A stretch of 14,248 bases of DNA from Prevotellaceae bacterium (lineage in GTDB: Bacteria > Bacteroidota > Bacteroidia > Bacteroidales > Bacteroidaceae). The first letter of the stretch is position 1, and each line of letters starts with the position of its first letter. Location: assembly GCA_021204885.1 (NCBI GenBank), contig JAJPYP010000134.1, forward strand, positions 1 to 14,248, written 5' to 3'. The position numbers and the translations under genes were made by a program. Below are positions 1 to 8,079 of this stretch, piece by piece. Under the pieces are notes generated by a model. The model was given only the letters and a program-made list of their open reading frames with translations, was not told where the DNA came from and did not search any database.

Positions 1-1
1 G

Positions 2-940
2 TTGGGCTATGCCTTGCGGCCGGAGGGCTTGCAGACGCGCAGCCGCGACATCGAGAGTTCGTTTGAGGTGATGTGCGAGCAATACCCCGAATTGGAGGCG
101 TGGACCGACAGCCTTGCCACGACAGGTGCCTTGCAAGATATCTATATGGAGAACGACGAGGGCGTGACGCTGCACGCCTATTATATTTGCGCCCCACGAC
201 CCACGGGCAAGACGGCAATCATCGTGCACGGTTATACCGACAACGGCGTGCGCGTGCTGCCCATCGGTTACCTATACAACCGGCAATTGGGTTACAACGT
301 GCTGCTGCCCGACCTCTATGCGCACGGCAACAGCGATGGCGACGCCATTCAGATGGGATGGAAAGACCGCTTGGACGTGCTGCAATGGGTAGCCACGGCC
401 GAAGAGCTGTTCAGCCGCCACAACAAAGCCGCACAAGAAGCCGACTCTTTATCGGGAACCATTCCGCCTATCGAGATGGTGGTGCACGGCATCTCCATGG
501 GAGCGGCCACTACCATGATGCTCTCCGGCGAAGTGGAACAGGGAGAACGCCAATGCCCCTACATCAAGTGCTTCGTGGAGGATTGCGGCTACACAACCGT
601 GTGGGATGAGTTCCGCAAGGAGTTGAAGGCCACATTCCACCTGCCTCCGTTCCCGCTGCTGAGCGTCTCCAACCTGCTGTGTAAATGGGAGTATGGCTGG
701 AGCTTCAAGGAGGCATCGGCATTGAAGCAAGTAAAGAAATGTACCCGCCCCATGCTCTTCATCCACGGCGATGCCGACACCTTTGTACCCACTGCCATGG
801 TCTATCCCCTCTACGAGGCAAAGCCCGGTGAAAAGGAACTATGGATTGTACCCGGTGTGGACCACGCGCATGCCTACCGCGATGCCAAAGAGGCCTACAC
901 GGCACGTGTCAAGGAGTTTGTGGGGAAGTATATGAATTGA
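2..940 (+). CDS. alpha/beta hydrolase, 5' end outside the window
   Basis: Serine hydrolase of the alpha/beta fold; the substrate cannot be told from sequence. Numbering residues from base 2, the fold shows the HGYTDNG oxyanion-side turn (76-82), the nucleophile elbow GISMG with Ser165, an acid Asp259 in the HGDADTFVP segment, and the likely catalytic His288 in GVDHAH, all in the normal order. A lid-like insertion lies between about 195 and 245. The reading frame is open to the first base, so the TTG at base 2 is a coding leucine, not a start. The missing N-terminus probably holds a signal peptide or membrane anchor, as in related Bacteroides hydrolases (family knowledge, not seen here). The gene ends 70 bases before the 3' end of a tRNA gene on the opposite strand. 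The fold is certain; an esterase or peptidase role is only a guess. Confidence 0.88.
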   Translation: MGYALRPEGLQTRSRDIESSFEVMCEQYPELEAWTDSLATTGALQDIYMENDEGVTLHAYYICAPRPTGKTAIIVHGYTDNGVRVLPIGYLYNRQLGYNVLLPDLYAHGNSDGDAIQMGWKDRLDVLQWVATAEELFSRHNKAAQEADSLSGTIPPIEMVVHGISMGAATTMMLSGEVEQGERQCPYIKCFVEDCGYTTVWDEFRKELKATFHLPPFPLLSVSNLLCKWEYGWSFKEASALKQVKKCTRPMLFIHGDADTFVPTAMVYPLYEAKPGEKELWIVPGVDHAHAYRDAKEAYTARVKEFVGKYMN

Positions 941-951
941 CCGAGGCAGCC

Positions 952-975
952 AAAAAAGACCGCGGATCCTCACGG
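952..975 (-). terminator. probable intrinsic terminator of tRNA-Gly
   Basis: Read on the minus strand, CCGTG (975-971) pairs with CGCGG (964-960) around a six-base loop, one pair being G-U. This is followed by TC and six T residues (957-952). It lies 35 bases beyond the 3' end of the tRNA. The stem is short, so confidence is moderate. Confidence 0.45.
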
Positions 976-1010
976 ACTCACGGCCTTCTCTGTAAAGTAC
1001 AAACTAATCG

Positions 1011-1083
1011 AGCGGCAAACGGGGCTCGAACCCGCGACCCTCAGCTTGGGAAGCTGATGCTCTACCAACTGAGCTACTGCCGC
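1011..1083 (-). tRNA. tRNA-Gly, anticodon CCC
   Basis: Reads glycine GGG codons. The minus strand folds into a full cloverleaf of 73 nt. The acceptor GCGGCAG pairs with TTGCCGC with one G-U at the base. The D arm is GCTC/GAGC. The anticodon stem TCAGC/GCTGA encloses loop TTCCCAA, giving anticodon CCC. The T arm GCGGG/CCCGT encloses TTCGAGC. The discriminator is U, as expected for bacterial tRNA-Gly. CCA is not encoded. Its own promoter lies just upstream and a likely terminator just downstream, so it appears to be a single-gene unit. Confidence 0.96.
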
Positions 1084-1108
1084 AGTAGTCATGGTTTAAA
1101 AAGCGGGA

Positions 1109-1139
1109 CAAAGATAAGGAATTCTTTTAGAAGTGCAAA
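1109..1139 (-). promoter_or_regulatory. Bacteroidetes-type promoter for tRNA-Gly
   Basis: On the minus strand a -33 box TTTG (1139-1136) is followed after exactly 19 bases by a -7 box TATCTTTG (1116-1109), matching the Bacteroidetes consensus TTTG-N19-21-TAnnTTTG. It ends 25 bases before the mature 5' end of the tRNA. Confidence 0.8.
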
Positions 1140-1174
1140 CGAATGGGCTATTTTTGAGTAAAAAACGGCAGGGC

Positions 1175-1208
1175 TTTGCGGATATATCACAGAAAGGGAG
1201 TAATTTTG
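1175..1208 (+). promoter_or_regulatory. candidate promoter for cobUTSC
   Basis: A perfect -7 box TAATTTTG (1201-1208) lies about 50 bases before the cobU start. A TTTG (1175-1178) lies 22 bases upstream of it, slightly more than the usual 19-21. The implied 5' UTR is only about 45 bases, too short for a cobalamin riboswitch. The -7 box is convincing, the -33 box less so. Confidence 0.5.
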
Positions 1209-1257
1209 TTCGGTATAATCCTACAAGGAATTAGATGGAAACAGTCGTAAAGGAAGC

Positions 1258-1839
1258 ATGAGAAAGATTATATTGGTGACGGGCGGCGCACGCTCGGGCA
1301 AGAGCAGTTATGCGGAGCGGTTGGCGCTCGGCCTGTCGGCCTCGCCCGTTTACATAGCCACTGCCCGCGTGTGGGACGATGAGTTCCGACTGAGGATAGC
1401 GAAGCATCAACAGCGGCGCGGTGACAGGTGGAGGAACATCGAAGAGGAGAAGGAACTGAGCAAACACCGTATGGATGGCGAGACGGTCGTGGTGGACTGC
1501 CTCACACTGTGGAGCACCAACTTCTTTTTCGACTTGCAAGCTGATGTAGACCGTGCGCTGAACGCTATCAAGGCGGAGTTCGACCGCTTCACCTCGCAAG
1601 AGGCCACCTTCATCTTCGTGACCAACGAGATAGGCATGGGCGGCACTTCGCAGAACGCGCTGCAACGCAAGTTCACCGACTTGATGGGCTGGGTGAACCA
1701 ATATGTGGCCGCACTTGCCGACGAGGTGATTCTGATGGTATCGGGCATACCGGTACACATCAAAGGAACACCCGTAAAAGATACATCCCTTGCAAGCGAT
1801 GACAGCCTGACACCCACCACACCGACAACAGACGATTGA
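1258..1839 (+). CDS. cobU: bifunctional adenosylcobinamide kinase / adenosylcobinamide-phosphate guanylyltransferase
   Basis: CobU phosphorylates adenosylcobinamide and then transfers GMP to give adenosylcobinamide-GDP, the activated corrin used by CobS. The 193-residue product opens with a P-loop GGARSGKS (9-16). It continues with YIAT (32-35) and DDE (40-42), and His50 sits where Salmonella CobU carries the guanylylated histidine. NEIGMG follows at about residues 121-126, and a VNQ segment and VSGIPVHIK near the C-terminus complete the family pattern. Relative to the Salmonella enzyme (about 180 residues) there is an extra, low-complexity Ser/Thr/Pro/Asp tail of about 20 residues. The ATG at 1258 fits the conserved N-terminus, and AAGGA lies a few bases upstream. 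First gene of the plus-strand arm; cobT starts 8 bases after its stop. Confidence 0.96.
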   Translation: MRKIILVTGGARSGKSSYAERLALGLSASPVYIATARVWDDEFRLRIAKHQQRRGDRWRNIEEEKELSKHRMDGETVVVDCLTLWSTNFFFDLQADVDRALNAIKAEFDRFTSQEATFIFVTNEIGMGGTSQNALQRKFTDLMGWVNQYVAALADEVILMVSGIPVHIKGTPVKDTSLASDDSLTPTTPTTDD

Positions 1840-1847
1840 CAAGCACC

Positions 1848-2885
1848 ATGAATATAGGTATCATAGACCACCCCGACAACGCCATCCGCGAAGCGTTGCA
1901 AGACAAAATCAACAACCTGACCAAGCCGAAAGGTTCATTGGGCATGTTGGAGGAGTTGGCATTGCAGATAGGATGGATTCAACAGACATTGACCCCCTCG
2001 CTGCACAAGCCGCAGAACATCATCTTCGCCGCCGACCACGGCATTGTGGAAGAAGGTGTGAGCCTCTCGCCCAAAGAGGTGACTTGGCAACAAGTCATCC
2101 ATTTCACACGTGGGGGTGCGGGCGTGAACTTCCTTTGCCGTCAGCACGGCTTCGGCCTGAAGATAGTGGATGCCGGTGTGGACTATGCGTTTCCCAAGGG
2201 ATTAGGCATCATCGACATGAAGGTGCGCCGTGGCACGCGCAACTACCTGCATGAAGCGGCCATGACCCGGGAAGAGATGGCACTTTGCTTGGAGCGCGGC
2301 GCGTCGATGGTCGACCTTTGTCACGAAGAGGGAAGCAATATCCTTAGCTTCGGCGAGATGGGCATAGCCAATACATCCGCCTCCTCCATTTGGATGCACC
2401 GCTTCACGGGCATCTCCTTGGAGCGATGCGTAGGTGCCGGCAGCGGATTGGACAACGCCGGCATACGCCACAAGTACGAGGTGTTGAAGCAGGCGTCGGA
2501 GAACTACTGCGGCGACGGTTCGCCCACGGACATCATCCGCTACTTCGGCGGATATGAGATGGTCATGGCAGTGGGTGCCATGCTGCGGGCGGCGGCGTTG
2601 AAGATGATTATCTTGGTAGACGGCTTCATTATGACCAGTTGCCTGTTGGCGGCAAGCCGGATAGCTCCCGCCGTTACCGACTATGCCGTCTATGGCCATT
2701 GTGGGGATGAACAGGGTCACAAGCTGTTGCTCGAGGCGATACATGCCAAGCCTTTGCTCCATTTGGGGTTGCGGCTCGGCGAGGGCACGGGTGCCATCTG
2801 CGCCTACCCCATCGTGGCTTCCGCCGTACACATGATGAACGAGATGGACAGCTTCAAACACGCCTCCATCACCAAATACTTCTGA
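1848..2885 (+). CDS. cobT: nicotinate-nucleotide--dimethylbenzimidazole phosphoribosyltransferase
   Basis: CobT activates the lower-ligand base by moving phosphoribose from nicotinate mononucleotide onto it, giving alpha-ribazole phosphate or an analogue. The protein is 345 residues from the ATG at 1848, the usual family length. Conserved blocks are LTKPKGSLG (24-32), FAADHG (60-65), FGEMGIANT (168-176) with its glutamate, GAGSGLDN, and LRLGEGTGA with the presumed catalytic base Glu312. A TTG at 1836 would add four residues and overlap the cobU stop; the ATG matches family N-termini better. There is no clear Shine-Dalgarno sequence. Its stop is separated from the cobS start by three bases, so the two genes are probably coupled. 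Whether the base is dimethylbenzimidazole, adenine or another cannot be read from the sequence. Confidence 0.96.
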   Translation: MNIGIIDHPDNAIREALQDKINNLTKPKGSLGMLEELALQIGWIQQTLTPSLHKPQNIIFAADHGIVEEGVSLSPKEVTWQQVIHFTRGGAGVNFLCRQHGFGLKIVDAGVDYAFPKGLGIIDMKVRRGTRNYLHEAAMTREEMALCLERGASMVDLCHEEGSNILSFGEMGIANTSASSIWMHRFTGISLERCVGAGSGLDNAGIRHKYEVLKQASENYCGDGSPTDIIRYFGGYEMVMAVGAMLRAAALKMIILVDGFIMTSCLLAASRIAPAVTDYAVYGHCGDEQGHKLLLEAIHAKPLLHLGLRLGEGTGAICAYPIVASAVHMMNEMDSFKHASITKYF

Positions 2886-2888
2886 TGC

Positions 2889-3689
2889 ATGGACGATATA
2901 TTGGCTGCATTCACCTTCTTGACGCGCCTCCCTTTTTGGAGACTGAAAGCGGTTCCCTCCGTCAGCTTCAAGCACATCATTCCTTGGTGGCCCTTGGTGG
3001 GCTGGCTCACGGGCGGCGTTACCGCAGGCGTGCTTTGGCTCGCGGGACAAGTGCTGCCCACAGCTGTCGCTTGGCTTATAGCCATCGCGGCGCGGCTGCT
3101 CGTTACAGGTTGCCTGCACGAAGACGGCTTGGCCGACTTCTTCGACGGAATGGGCGGCGGCACTACAAGGGAGCGCACATTGGCCATTATGAAAGACTCC
3201 CACATAGGCACCTACGGTGTGGTAGGATTGGTCATCTATTTTCTCTTGCTGTTCCAAATGCGACTGCTGCCCCTGAACTTCCTCTGCCTTGTGGTGCTGA
3301 GCGGCGACTGCCTGTCCAAGTGTTGCGCCGCCCAAATCGTGAACCTGTTGCCCTACGCCCGCCGCGAAGAGGAGAGCAAGGCCAAGGTGGTCTACAACCG
3401 CATGGACGGCAAAGGCATGGTAATAGCCATCGTGTGTGGCGTGCTTCCGATGCTGCTGCTACTCCCCTCGTGTATGTGGGTGGCAGCCCTCTTCCCGCTT
3501 GCAGTTTTATGCTTGCTTTACCTGCTGATGACACGCCTCTTGCAAGGCTACACGGGCGATTGTTGCGGTGCTGTGTTCCTGCTGTGCGAGTTAGCGTTCT
3601 ACTTGGGCAGTTTAGCGTTAAGCTGTCATTACGCCGCACGCAATGTGGGTTTCTTCCTGCACTACCTGCCCTTCCCCACACTGTCTTAG
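2889..3689 (+). CDS. cobS: adenosylcobinamide-GDP ribazoletransferase (cobalamin synthase)
   Basis: Integral membrane enzyme that joins adenosylcobinamide-GDP with alpha-ribazole (phosphate), releasing GMP. The 266-residue protein has FLTRLPF near the N-terminus (10-16), the metal-binding signature HEDGLADFFDG (77-87) and MKDSHIGTYG (101-110), all typical of CobS. Several hydrophobic stretches (about 32-74, 110-150, 172-215 and 225-245) indicate a polytopic inner-membrane protein. The ATG at 2889 was chosen over the one at 2885, which is out of frame. It follows cobT with a gap of three bases. CobS in other bacteria is close to 250 residues, so the length is normal to slightly long. Confidence 0.95.
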   Translation: MDDILAAFTFLTRLPFWRLKAVPSVSFKHIIPWWPLVGWLTGGVTAGVLWLAGQVLPTAVAWLIAIAARLLVTGCLHEDGLADFFDGMGGGTTRERTLAIMKDSHIGTYGVVGLVIYFLLLFQMRLLPLNFLCLVVLSGDCLSKCCAAQIVNLLPYARREEESKAKVVYNRMDGKGMVIAIVCGVLPMLLLLPSCMWVAALFPLAVLCLLYLLMTRLLQGYTGDCCGAVFLLCELAFYLGSLALSCHYAARNVGFFLHYLPFPTLS

Positions 3690-3719
3690 TCTCGATTGCC
3701 TTATACCTATTATATATAT

Positions 3720-4250
3720 ATGGAGATCTATCTCATCCGCCACACTTCCGTCCAAGTACCGCCCGGTGTTTGCTACGGGCAGACCGACGTGCCTCTACAG
3801 CCCACCTTTACAACCGAAGCCGCCGCTACCCTGCATGAGTTGCAACGCTACATGCCTTTCGATAAAGTCTACACCAGCCCACTTAGCCGCTGCACGCGCT
3901 TGGCCGCTTACTGCGGGTATCCCGATGCCCAGCGCGACAAGCGTCTCTTGGAGATGGACTTCGGCGCATGGGAAATGGTGCCTTACGACGACAACGACGA
4001 CCCCCATCTATTCGATTGGTACAAAGACTACCTGCACGTACAAGCTACCGGCGGCGAATCGTTCGACATGCAATACCGTCGTGTAAGCCGGTTCTTGGAT
4101 GAAGTGCGCTTGAAGCCTTACCGACGGGTGGCGGTATTCACGCATGGCGGGGTATTGGCTGCCGCACGCATCTATGCCGGCGTGCTTCCTTACGAAGAGG
4201 GATTCACTGCATTGACACGCTACGGAGGGATTGAACACATCACCCTCTGA
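3720..4250 (+). CDS. cobC: alpha-ribazole phosphatase, histidine phosphatase family
   Basis: CobC removes the phosphate of alpha-ribazole phosphate or of adenosylcobalamin phosphate, the last step of nucleotide-loop assembly. The 176-residue protein has the histidine phosphatase core: LIRHT with the phospho-accepting His8, the TSPLSRC arginine segment (52-58), LLEMDFGAWE (76-85) with the acid Glu78, GGES (111-114), and the second catalytic histidine in FTHGG (His142). Phosphoglycerate mutase homologues share this core; the position after cobUTS decides the assignment. The ATG at 3720 lies at the end of a TATATATA tract and begins MEIYLIRHT as in relatives. An upstream TTG at 3696 gives a poor extension. 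Last gene of the plus-strand arm; it ends 17 bases from the converging cbiB. Confidence 0.9.
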   Translation: MEIYLIRHTSVQVPPGVCYGQTDVPLQPTFTTEAAATLHELQRYMPFDKVYTSPLSRCTRLAAYCGYPDAQRDKRLLEMDFGAWEMVPYDDNDDPHLFDWYKDYLHVQATGGESFDMQYRRVSRFLDEVRLKPYRRVAVFTHGGVLAAARIYAGVLPYEEGFTALTRYGGIEHITL

Positions 4251-4267
4251 CGATAACGGCATCGGCT

Positions 4268-5236
4268 TTATGCCATCGCGAGGGCAAGCCCTGCCCTAAT
4301 CACCACCACCAACAGCAACATCACGCACTCCGCGCGACGGTTCACCCGCACGGCACGTTCCATATCGACCGTAGTCAAAGCACGGTCATTGCTGCCGATA
4401 TAAGGCTTCCACACCTCACTGCCGAAGTAGTCGTGCGGCCCGCCGAAGCGGCAATCCAATATACCCGCCAACGCCGCTTCCGGGTAACCGGAGTTGGGGC
4501 TAAGGTGCCGCTTGCCCTGCTTGCATACGAAAGAGAGCAAGGAGAGTCGTCCCGCCACAATAAGCATCAAGAGGGCGGTAATCCGTGCGGGAATATAGTT
4601 GGCCACATCGTCCAAGCGGGCGGCCACGCGGCCGAAAAGCCTATAACGCTCATTGCGGTAACCAATCATCGAGTCGAGCGTATTCACCATTTTATAGGCC
4701 AACATGCCCGGCACGCCAAGCAACAGATACCAAAAGAGCGGGGCTATCACCCCATCGCTCAAGTTCTCGGCCAAGGTTTCCAATGCCGCCGTGCGCACCG
4801 CTTGTGCCGACAGCCGCTCTGTATCGCGCCCCACGATACGTGCCACTTGCCTGCGCCCCTCCTCTACCGAGCGATCCACGGCACGGAACACTTCGCGCAC
4901 CTCGCGCACCAAGGTGGTGCCGGCCAAGCAATAGAAGATAAGCACCGTCTGCACCACGTAACCCACAGGGCGTGCAAGCGTGAACGCCCCCTGCAAGACG
5001 GCATCCGCGAGCAGATACACAAGCAAGACGAGCGCCATGCTCATCACCGTCCCTTTCAGCAAGCGACAACCACCCCTGTTCAACCGCCTTTCCCACCAAG
5101 CGATGACCCTGCCGAAGCCCACTACCGGATGGGGCAGCCAAGCCGGGTCGCCCAACCATCGGTCCAGCAACCAAGCGAAAAGCAACGGCAAGATAACGCC
5201 CGCAAGCATCAGAATAGTATGAGGAACCGCATCCAT
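4268..5236 (-). CDS. cbiB: adenosylcobinamide-phosphate synthase
   Basis: CbiB (CobD in Pseudomonas naming) is a membrane enzyme that attaches aminopropanol phosphate, made by CobD, to adenosylcobyric acid. The 322-residue protein shows the family blocks in order: LLDRWLGDP with HPV (23-38), ETLAENLSDGVIAPLFW (153-169), YKMVNTLDSMIGYRNERY (181-198), and SPNSGYPEAA (246-255). Hydrophobic segments at about 8-24, 64-82, 92-106, 164-180, 219-236 and 305-320 fit the multi-pass topology. Length is typical. Third gene of the minus-strand arm; the ATG at 5236 lies 17 bases after the cobD stop. It converges on cobC. Confidence 0.96.
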   Translation of the reverse strand: MDAVPHTILMLAGVILPLLFAWLLDRWLGDPAWLPHPVVGFGRVIAWWERRLNRGGCRLLKGTVMSMALVLLVYLLADAVLQGAFTLARPVGYVVQTVLIFYCLAGTTLVREVREVFRAVDRSVEEGRRQVARIVGRDTERLSAQAVRTAALETLAENLSDGVIAPLFWYLLLGVPGMLAYKMVNTLDSMIGYRNERYRLFGRVAARLDDVANYIPARITALLMLIVAGRLSLLSFVCKQGKRHLSPNSGYPEAALAGILDCRFGGPHDYFGSEVWKPYIGSNDRALTTVDMERAVRVNRRAECVMLLLVVVIRAGLALAMA

Positions 5237-5253
5237 TTCTCTACTTTACCTAT

Positions 5254-6291
5254 TTATAAACCCTCACGAAAGAAGCTGCCGATGGCATCTGTCAAGCGGT
5301 CGTTCTCCTCAGGTCGGCGTGTGGTGATGCGGAAGAAGCGGTCGTCCAACCCCTCGAAATTGGAAGCGTCGCGTATCAATATGCCATGCGCCCGCACCAA
5401 GTACTCCTTCAAAGCCGATGCCTTGCCCACACGCAGGCACACCAACATGAAATGGGTATAGGTCTCCCACACATCCATGCCGCCCAATGCCTTGAGACGC
5501 GCGGCCAAGCGCTTGGTCTCCTGCAAGTATTCGGTAAGGCCGACAAGCCGGGGCAGGCCGTGTTCCAACAGATAACACCCCGCCTCCACCGCCAACCTGT
5601 TGACCGACCAAGGCATGCGGTGCGTGCGCAAGCGCGAGATCAACGGCGCATTTCCCGTGACATACCCTATGCGCAATCCCGGTATGGCATACCGCTTGGT
5701 AAGGGAATGAAGCGACAACACATTGGCGCAAGCCGCCGCCTCTTTGGCCGAGAAGAGTGGACGCAACGTGAAGTCCTCGTAAGATTGGTCTATCACAAAG
5801 CACACTTGCGGGTTACACTCGATTATCCGTGTCAGTTCCCGCTTCTCTATCACACTGCCCGTAGGATTGTTCGGGTTGCACAGCCAGCACAAGTCGGTAT
5901 CCTCGGGCAAGCGGTAACCTTGCAAGGCACCGGGCAATTGGTACAGCGCACCCACCCTATGGCCGTGTATACGGCAAGCGTCGGCATACTCGCTGAAAGT
6001 GGGTTGCAGCACCAAGCTGCGTTTGTCGCGGAAAGTCTGCGCCATCAAATAGATGGCCTCGGTGGCACCGCTTGTCACCATCACCTGCTCCGCTTCCAAA
6101 CCGTCACGGTCGGCGATACGCGCCTGCAACGTGTAAGGCTCCGGTTCGGGATAGTTGCCGATGCCGTTCATGCACTTGCACAAATGGGCTTCGAGCGGTG
6201 CCAAGTCCACGTATGGCGCGATGTTGGAACTGAAATCGGCCTCTATCACCTTGCCGTATTTATAGGCATCGTCTCCGTGTCCCTCAATCAT
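5254..6291 (-). CDS. cobD: threonine-phosphate decarboxylase, PLP-dependent
   Basis: Salmonella-type CobD decarboxylates L-threonine-O-3-phosphate to (R)-1-amino-2-propanol phosphate, the linker used by CbiB. The fold is that of histidinol-phosphate aminotransferases. With the ATG at 6291 the protein has 345 residues. It shows HGDDAYKYG near the N-terminus, FSSNIAP, GNYPEPE, TSGATEAIY, CNPNNPTGS (138-146), the Asp168 that binds the pyridine nitrogen, Lys199 in SLTKRYAIPGLRIGY as the Schiff-base lysine, and a C-terminal arginine in FFRITTR. The position between cobQ and cbiB separates it from true HisC. A GTG at 6300 is an alternative start. The ATG overlaps the end of cobQ by eight bases (ATGATTGA), which suggests translational coupling. 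Confidence 0.94.
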   Translation of the reverse strand: MIEGHGDDAYKYGKVIEADFSSNIAPYVDLAPLEAHLCKCMNGIGNYPEPEPYTLQARIADRDGLEAEQVMVTSGATEAIYLMAQTFRDKRSLVLQPTFSEYADACRIHGHRVGALYQLPGALQGYRLPEDTDLCWLCNPNNPTGSVIEKRELTRIIECNPQVCFVIDQSYEDFTLRPLFSAKEAAACANVLSLHSLTKRYAIPGLRIGYVTGNAPLISRLRTHRMPWSVNRLAVEAGCYLLEHGLPRLVGLTEYLQETKRLAARLKALGGMDVWETYTHFMLVCLRVGKASALKEYLVRAHGILIRDASNFEGLDDRFFRITTRRPEENDRLTDAIGSFFREGL

Positions 6292-7831
6292 GGCGTTCAC
6301 TCATTATACGGTATATCAAAGGCAGGTCGACGTGGCTGCGCACGTGGTCGGCCAGCTTGTCATACTGCTCCTGTTTAAATTGTCGATAGTCGAAAGGCGC
6401 CACCTTGGCACCGCATTTGTCGGCGTAGGGTGCCAGTAGGCGGTCCCTAAAGAAGGCGTTGTCCAAGATACCGTGCAGATAAGTGCCCATGCAGCGGTCG
6501 CTCAACCGGTAACCCTCTGCCCTGCCCTCCTCCAACAGTGTCAAGGGCGATGCCGATGCGCCGGTTACGGGCACAGTCACGCCGCTGTGTATCTCGTAGG
6601 CGTTGCCCCACATCCACTTGTTCTCCTTCCTCACAGCCCCATCCGTTTCCTTTTCCATCGTCTCTTGCAGACGGAACCTTACCTGCCGTGTCACTTTCCC
6701 CGCCGCAATCCTTGTGGTTACCGGCAGCAAGCCCAATCCGGGCAGACGTTCGATGGCACCCTCCACATGGTCGGGGTCGGTCACCTCCTGCCCCATCATC
6801 TGGTAGCCACCGCAAATACCCAAGACAGTGGTCCCCTCCCTTGCAGCACGTACAACAGTCTGTGCCACGCCGTTACGCCGCAACTCATACAAGTCGTCTA
6901 TCGTGCTCTTGCTGCCGGGCAGTATAATGATGTCGGCCTTGGCCAATTCCTCTACATTGTTGGTATAGAACAGGTGCACGCGCGGGTCATGTTCCAATAC
7001 GTCGAAATCGGTGAAGTTGCTCAGGTGATGCAACAGCACCACCGCCACGTTCACCTTCCCTTGCAAGGCATGCAGCTGCTTGGAAGCCAAAGCCATCGAG
7101 TCCTCCTCCTCGATGGTGATGTGTGTATAATAAGGTATCACCCCCACCACGGGAATGCCGCACAGCTCTTCGAGCATCTTCACGCCCGGCTCGAAAAGAC
7201 GCAAGTCGCCGCGGAACTTGTTGATGAGAATGCCCTTCACACACTTTCTTTCCTCGGGACGAAGCAGTTGCAACGTGCCGTACACGCTGGCGAACACGCC
7301 GCCACGGTCAATATCGCCCACAAGTATCACATCGGCTCGTGCATGCCGTGCCATGGGCAAGTTCACCAAGTCTACATCACGCAAGTTGATTTCGGCGATG
7401 CTGCCCGCACCCTCCATCACAATGGGATTGTAGCGGGCCGCCAAGCGGTCGTAAGCCGCGCACACTTCACGGCGCAACACCTCGCTATGCCCGCGGCGGA
7501 AGTAGTCGTAAGCATCGCGGTTGCCCCAAGGCTTGCCGCTGAGCACCACTTGCGAAGTGTGGTCCGACTGGGGTTTCAACAGCAACGGATTCATGTCCGT
7601 ATGGCACGGTATGCCCGCCGCCTCGGCTTGCACGGCTTGCGCACGCCCTATCTCCAAGCCCTCGGGCGTGGCATACGAGTTGAGCGCCATGTTCTGCGCT
7701 TTAAAAGGTGCGGGGTTGTATCCGTCTTGACGGAATATGCGGCAAAAAGCGGCGGTAATGATGCTTTTGCCAACGTCGCTGCCTGTACCGGCAAACATTA
7801 TCGGGTGAAGTTCTTGCATACGTGAAGCCAT
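6284..7831 (-). CDS. cobQ: cobyric acid synthase, glutamine-hydrolysing
   Basis: CobQ (CbiP) amidates four carboxylates of adenosylcobyrinic a,c-diamide, using glutamine and ATP, to give adenosylcobyric acid. The 515-residue protein has an N-terminal dethiobiotin-synthetase-like ATPase domain: GTGSDVGKS (15-23), KAQNMALNS (44-52), EGAGSIAEINL (140-150) and VGDIDRGGVFAS (171-182). A C-terminal class I-like glutaminase domain follows, with ILPGSKST (303-310), the nucleophile Cys340 in GICGGYQ and His453 in TYLHGI. Length and domain order are standard. The start at 7831 is the first ATG after the leader; an in-frame ATG at 7819 is an alternative. First gene of the minus-strand arm. An intrinsic-terminator hairpin sits directly against the start codon, pointing to premature termination as a control. 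Confidence 0.96.
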   Translation of the reverse strand: MASRMQELHPIMFAGTGSDVGKSIITAAFCRIFRQDGYNPAPFKAQNMALNSYATPEGLEIGRAQAVQAEAAGIPCHTDMNPLLLKPQSDHTSQVVLSGKPWGNRDAYDYFRRGHSEVLRREVCAAYDRLAARYNPIVMEGAGSIAEINLRDVDLVNLPMARHARADVILVGDIDRGGVFASVYGTLQLLRPEERKCVKGILINKFRGDLRLFEPGVKMLEELCGIPVVGVIPYYTHITIEEEDSMALASKQLHALQGKVNVAVVLLHHLSNFTDFDVLEHDPRVHLFYTNNVEELAKADIIILPGSKSTIDDLYELRRNGVAQTVVRAAREGTTVLGICGGYQMMGQEVTDPDHVEGAIERLPGLGLLPVTTRIAAGKVTRQVRFRLQETMEKETDGAVRKENKWMWGNAYEIHSGVTVPVTGASASPLTLLEEGRAEGYRLSDRCMGTYLHGILDNAFFRDRLLAPYADKCGAKVAPFDYRQFKQEQYDKLADHVRSHVDLPLIYRIMSERHD

Positions 7832-7862
7832 AAAAAAAATGGCTATCTATCCCAGACAGCCA
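7826..7862 (-). terminator. leader terminator / attenuator abutting cobQ, with alternative start-codon hairpin
   Basis: On the minus strand TGGCTGTCT (7862-7854) pairs with AGATAGCCA (7848-7840) over nine bases with one G-U, around a five-base loop. Eight T residues (7839-7832) follow, a classic intrinsic terminator. The next base begins the cobQ ATG (7831-7829). The terminator's 3' arm can instead pair downstream: AGCCAT (7844-7839) with ATGGCT (7831-7826) across the T-tract, a six-base stem containing the start codon. The two structures exclude each other. That it regulates cobQ is inference. Confidence 0.72.
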
Positions 7863-7907
7863 ATCCTTTTTGTTAACCTTAAATCTAATACTATGAAAAA
7901 CACGTAG

Positions 7908-7938
7908 CAAAGGTACGAAGGTTTGGCATATCTCCAAA
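7908..7938 (-). promoter_or_regulatory. Bacteroidetes-type promoter for the cobQ-cobD-cbiB arm
   Basis: A -33 box TTTG (7938-7935) and a -7 box TACCTTTG (7915-7908) are separated by exactly 19 bases on the minus strand, a perfect match to the phylum consensus. Transcription would begin near 7902 and give a leader of about 70 nt before the cobQ ATG, long enough to contain the terminator hairpin but not a cobalamin riboswitch. Confidence 0.8.
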
Positions 7939-8079
7939 CAATTGGAAAGATTATCTTCTTTTTATAACATGCTTTAATTTAGCAACCGACTCATTAACAC
8001 AACCTGCGCTCCGCCCTACGCGCCACGGGGTATAGATACGTTTCACCATAATAATAAGGTAGAAAAAAGAGAGGTGATA

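Noticed and set aside
1357..1363. GCCACTG, resembling the B12 box of cobalamin riboswitches
   Set aside because: It lies inside cobU, encoding part of the conserved YIATARV segment, and lacks the surrounding riboswitch stems.
1836..1847. Upstream TTG starts for cobT (1836) and cobC (3696)
   Set aside because: The ATG codons at 1848 and 3720 match family N-termini; the extensions are not conserved-looking.
4258..4274. GGCAT/ATGCC hairpin as a bidirectional terminator between cobC and cbiB
   Set aside because: The stem is only five base pairs, overlaps the cbiB 3' end and has no U-tract on either side.
6473..7825. Long open frame antisense to cobQ, and similar frames opposite cobT (2202-3335) and the fimbrillin gene (12323-13732)
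   Set aside because: These are reading-frame shadows of well-supported genes in GC-rich sequence; their translations show no conserved motifs.
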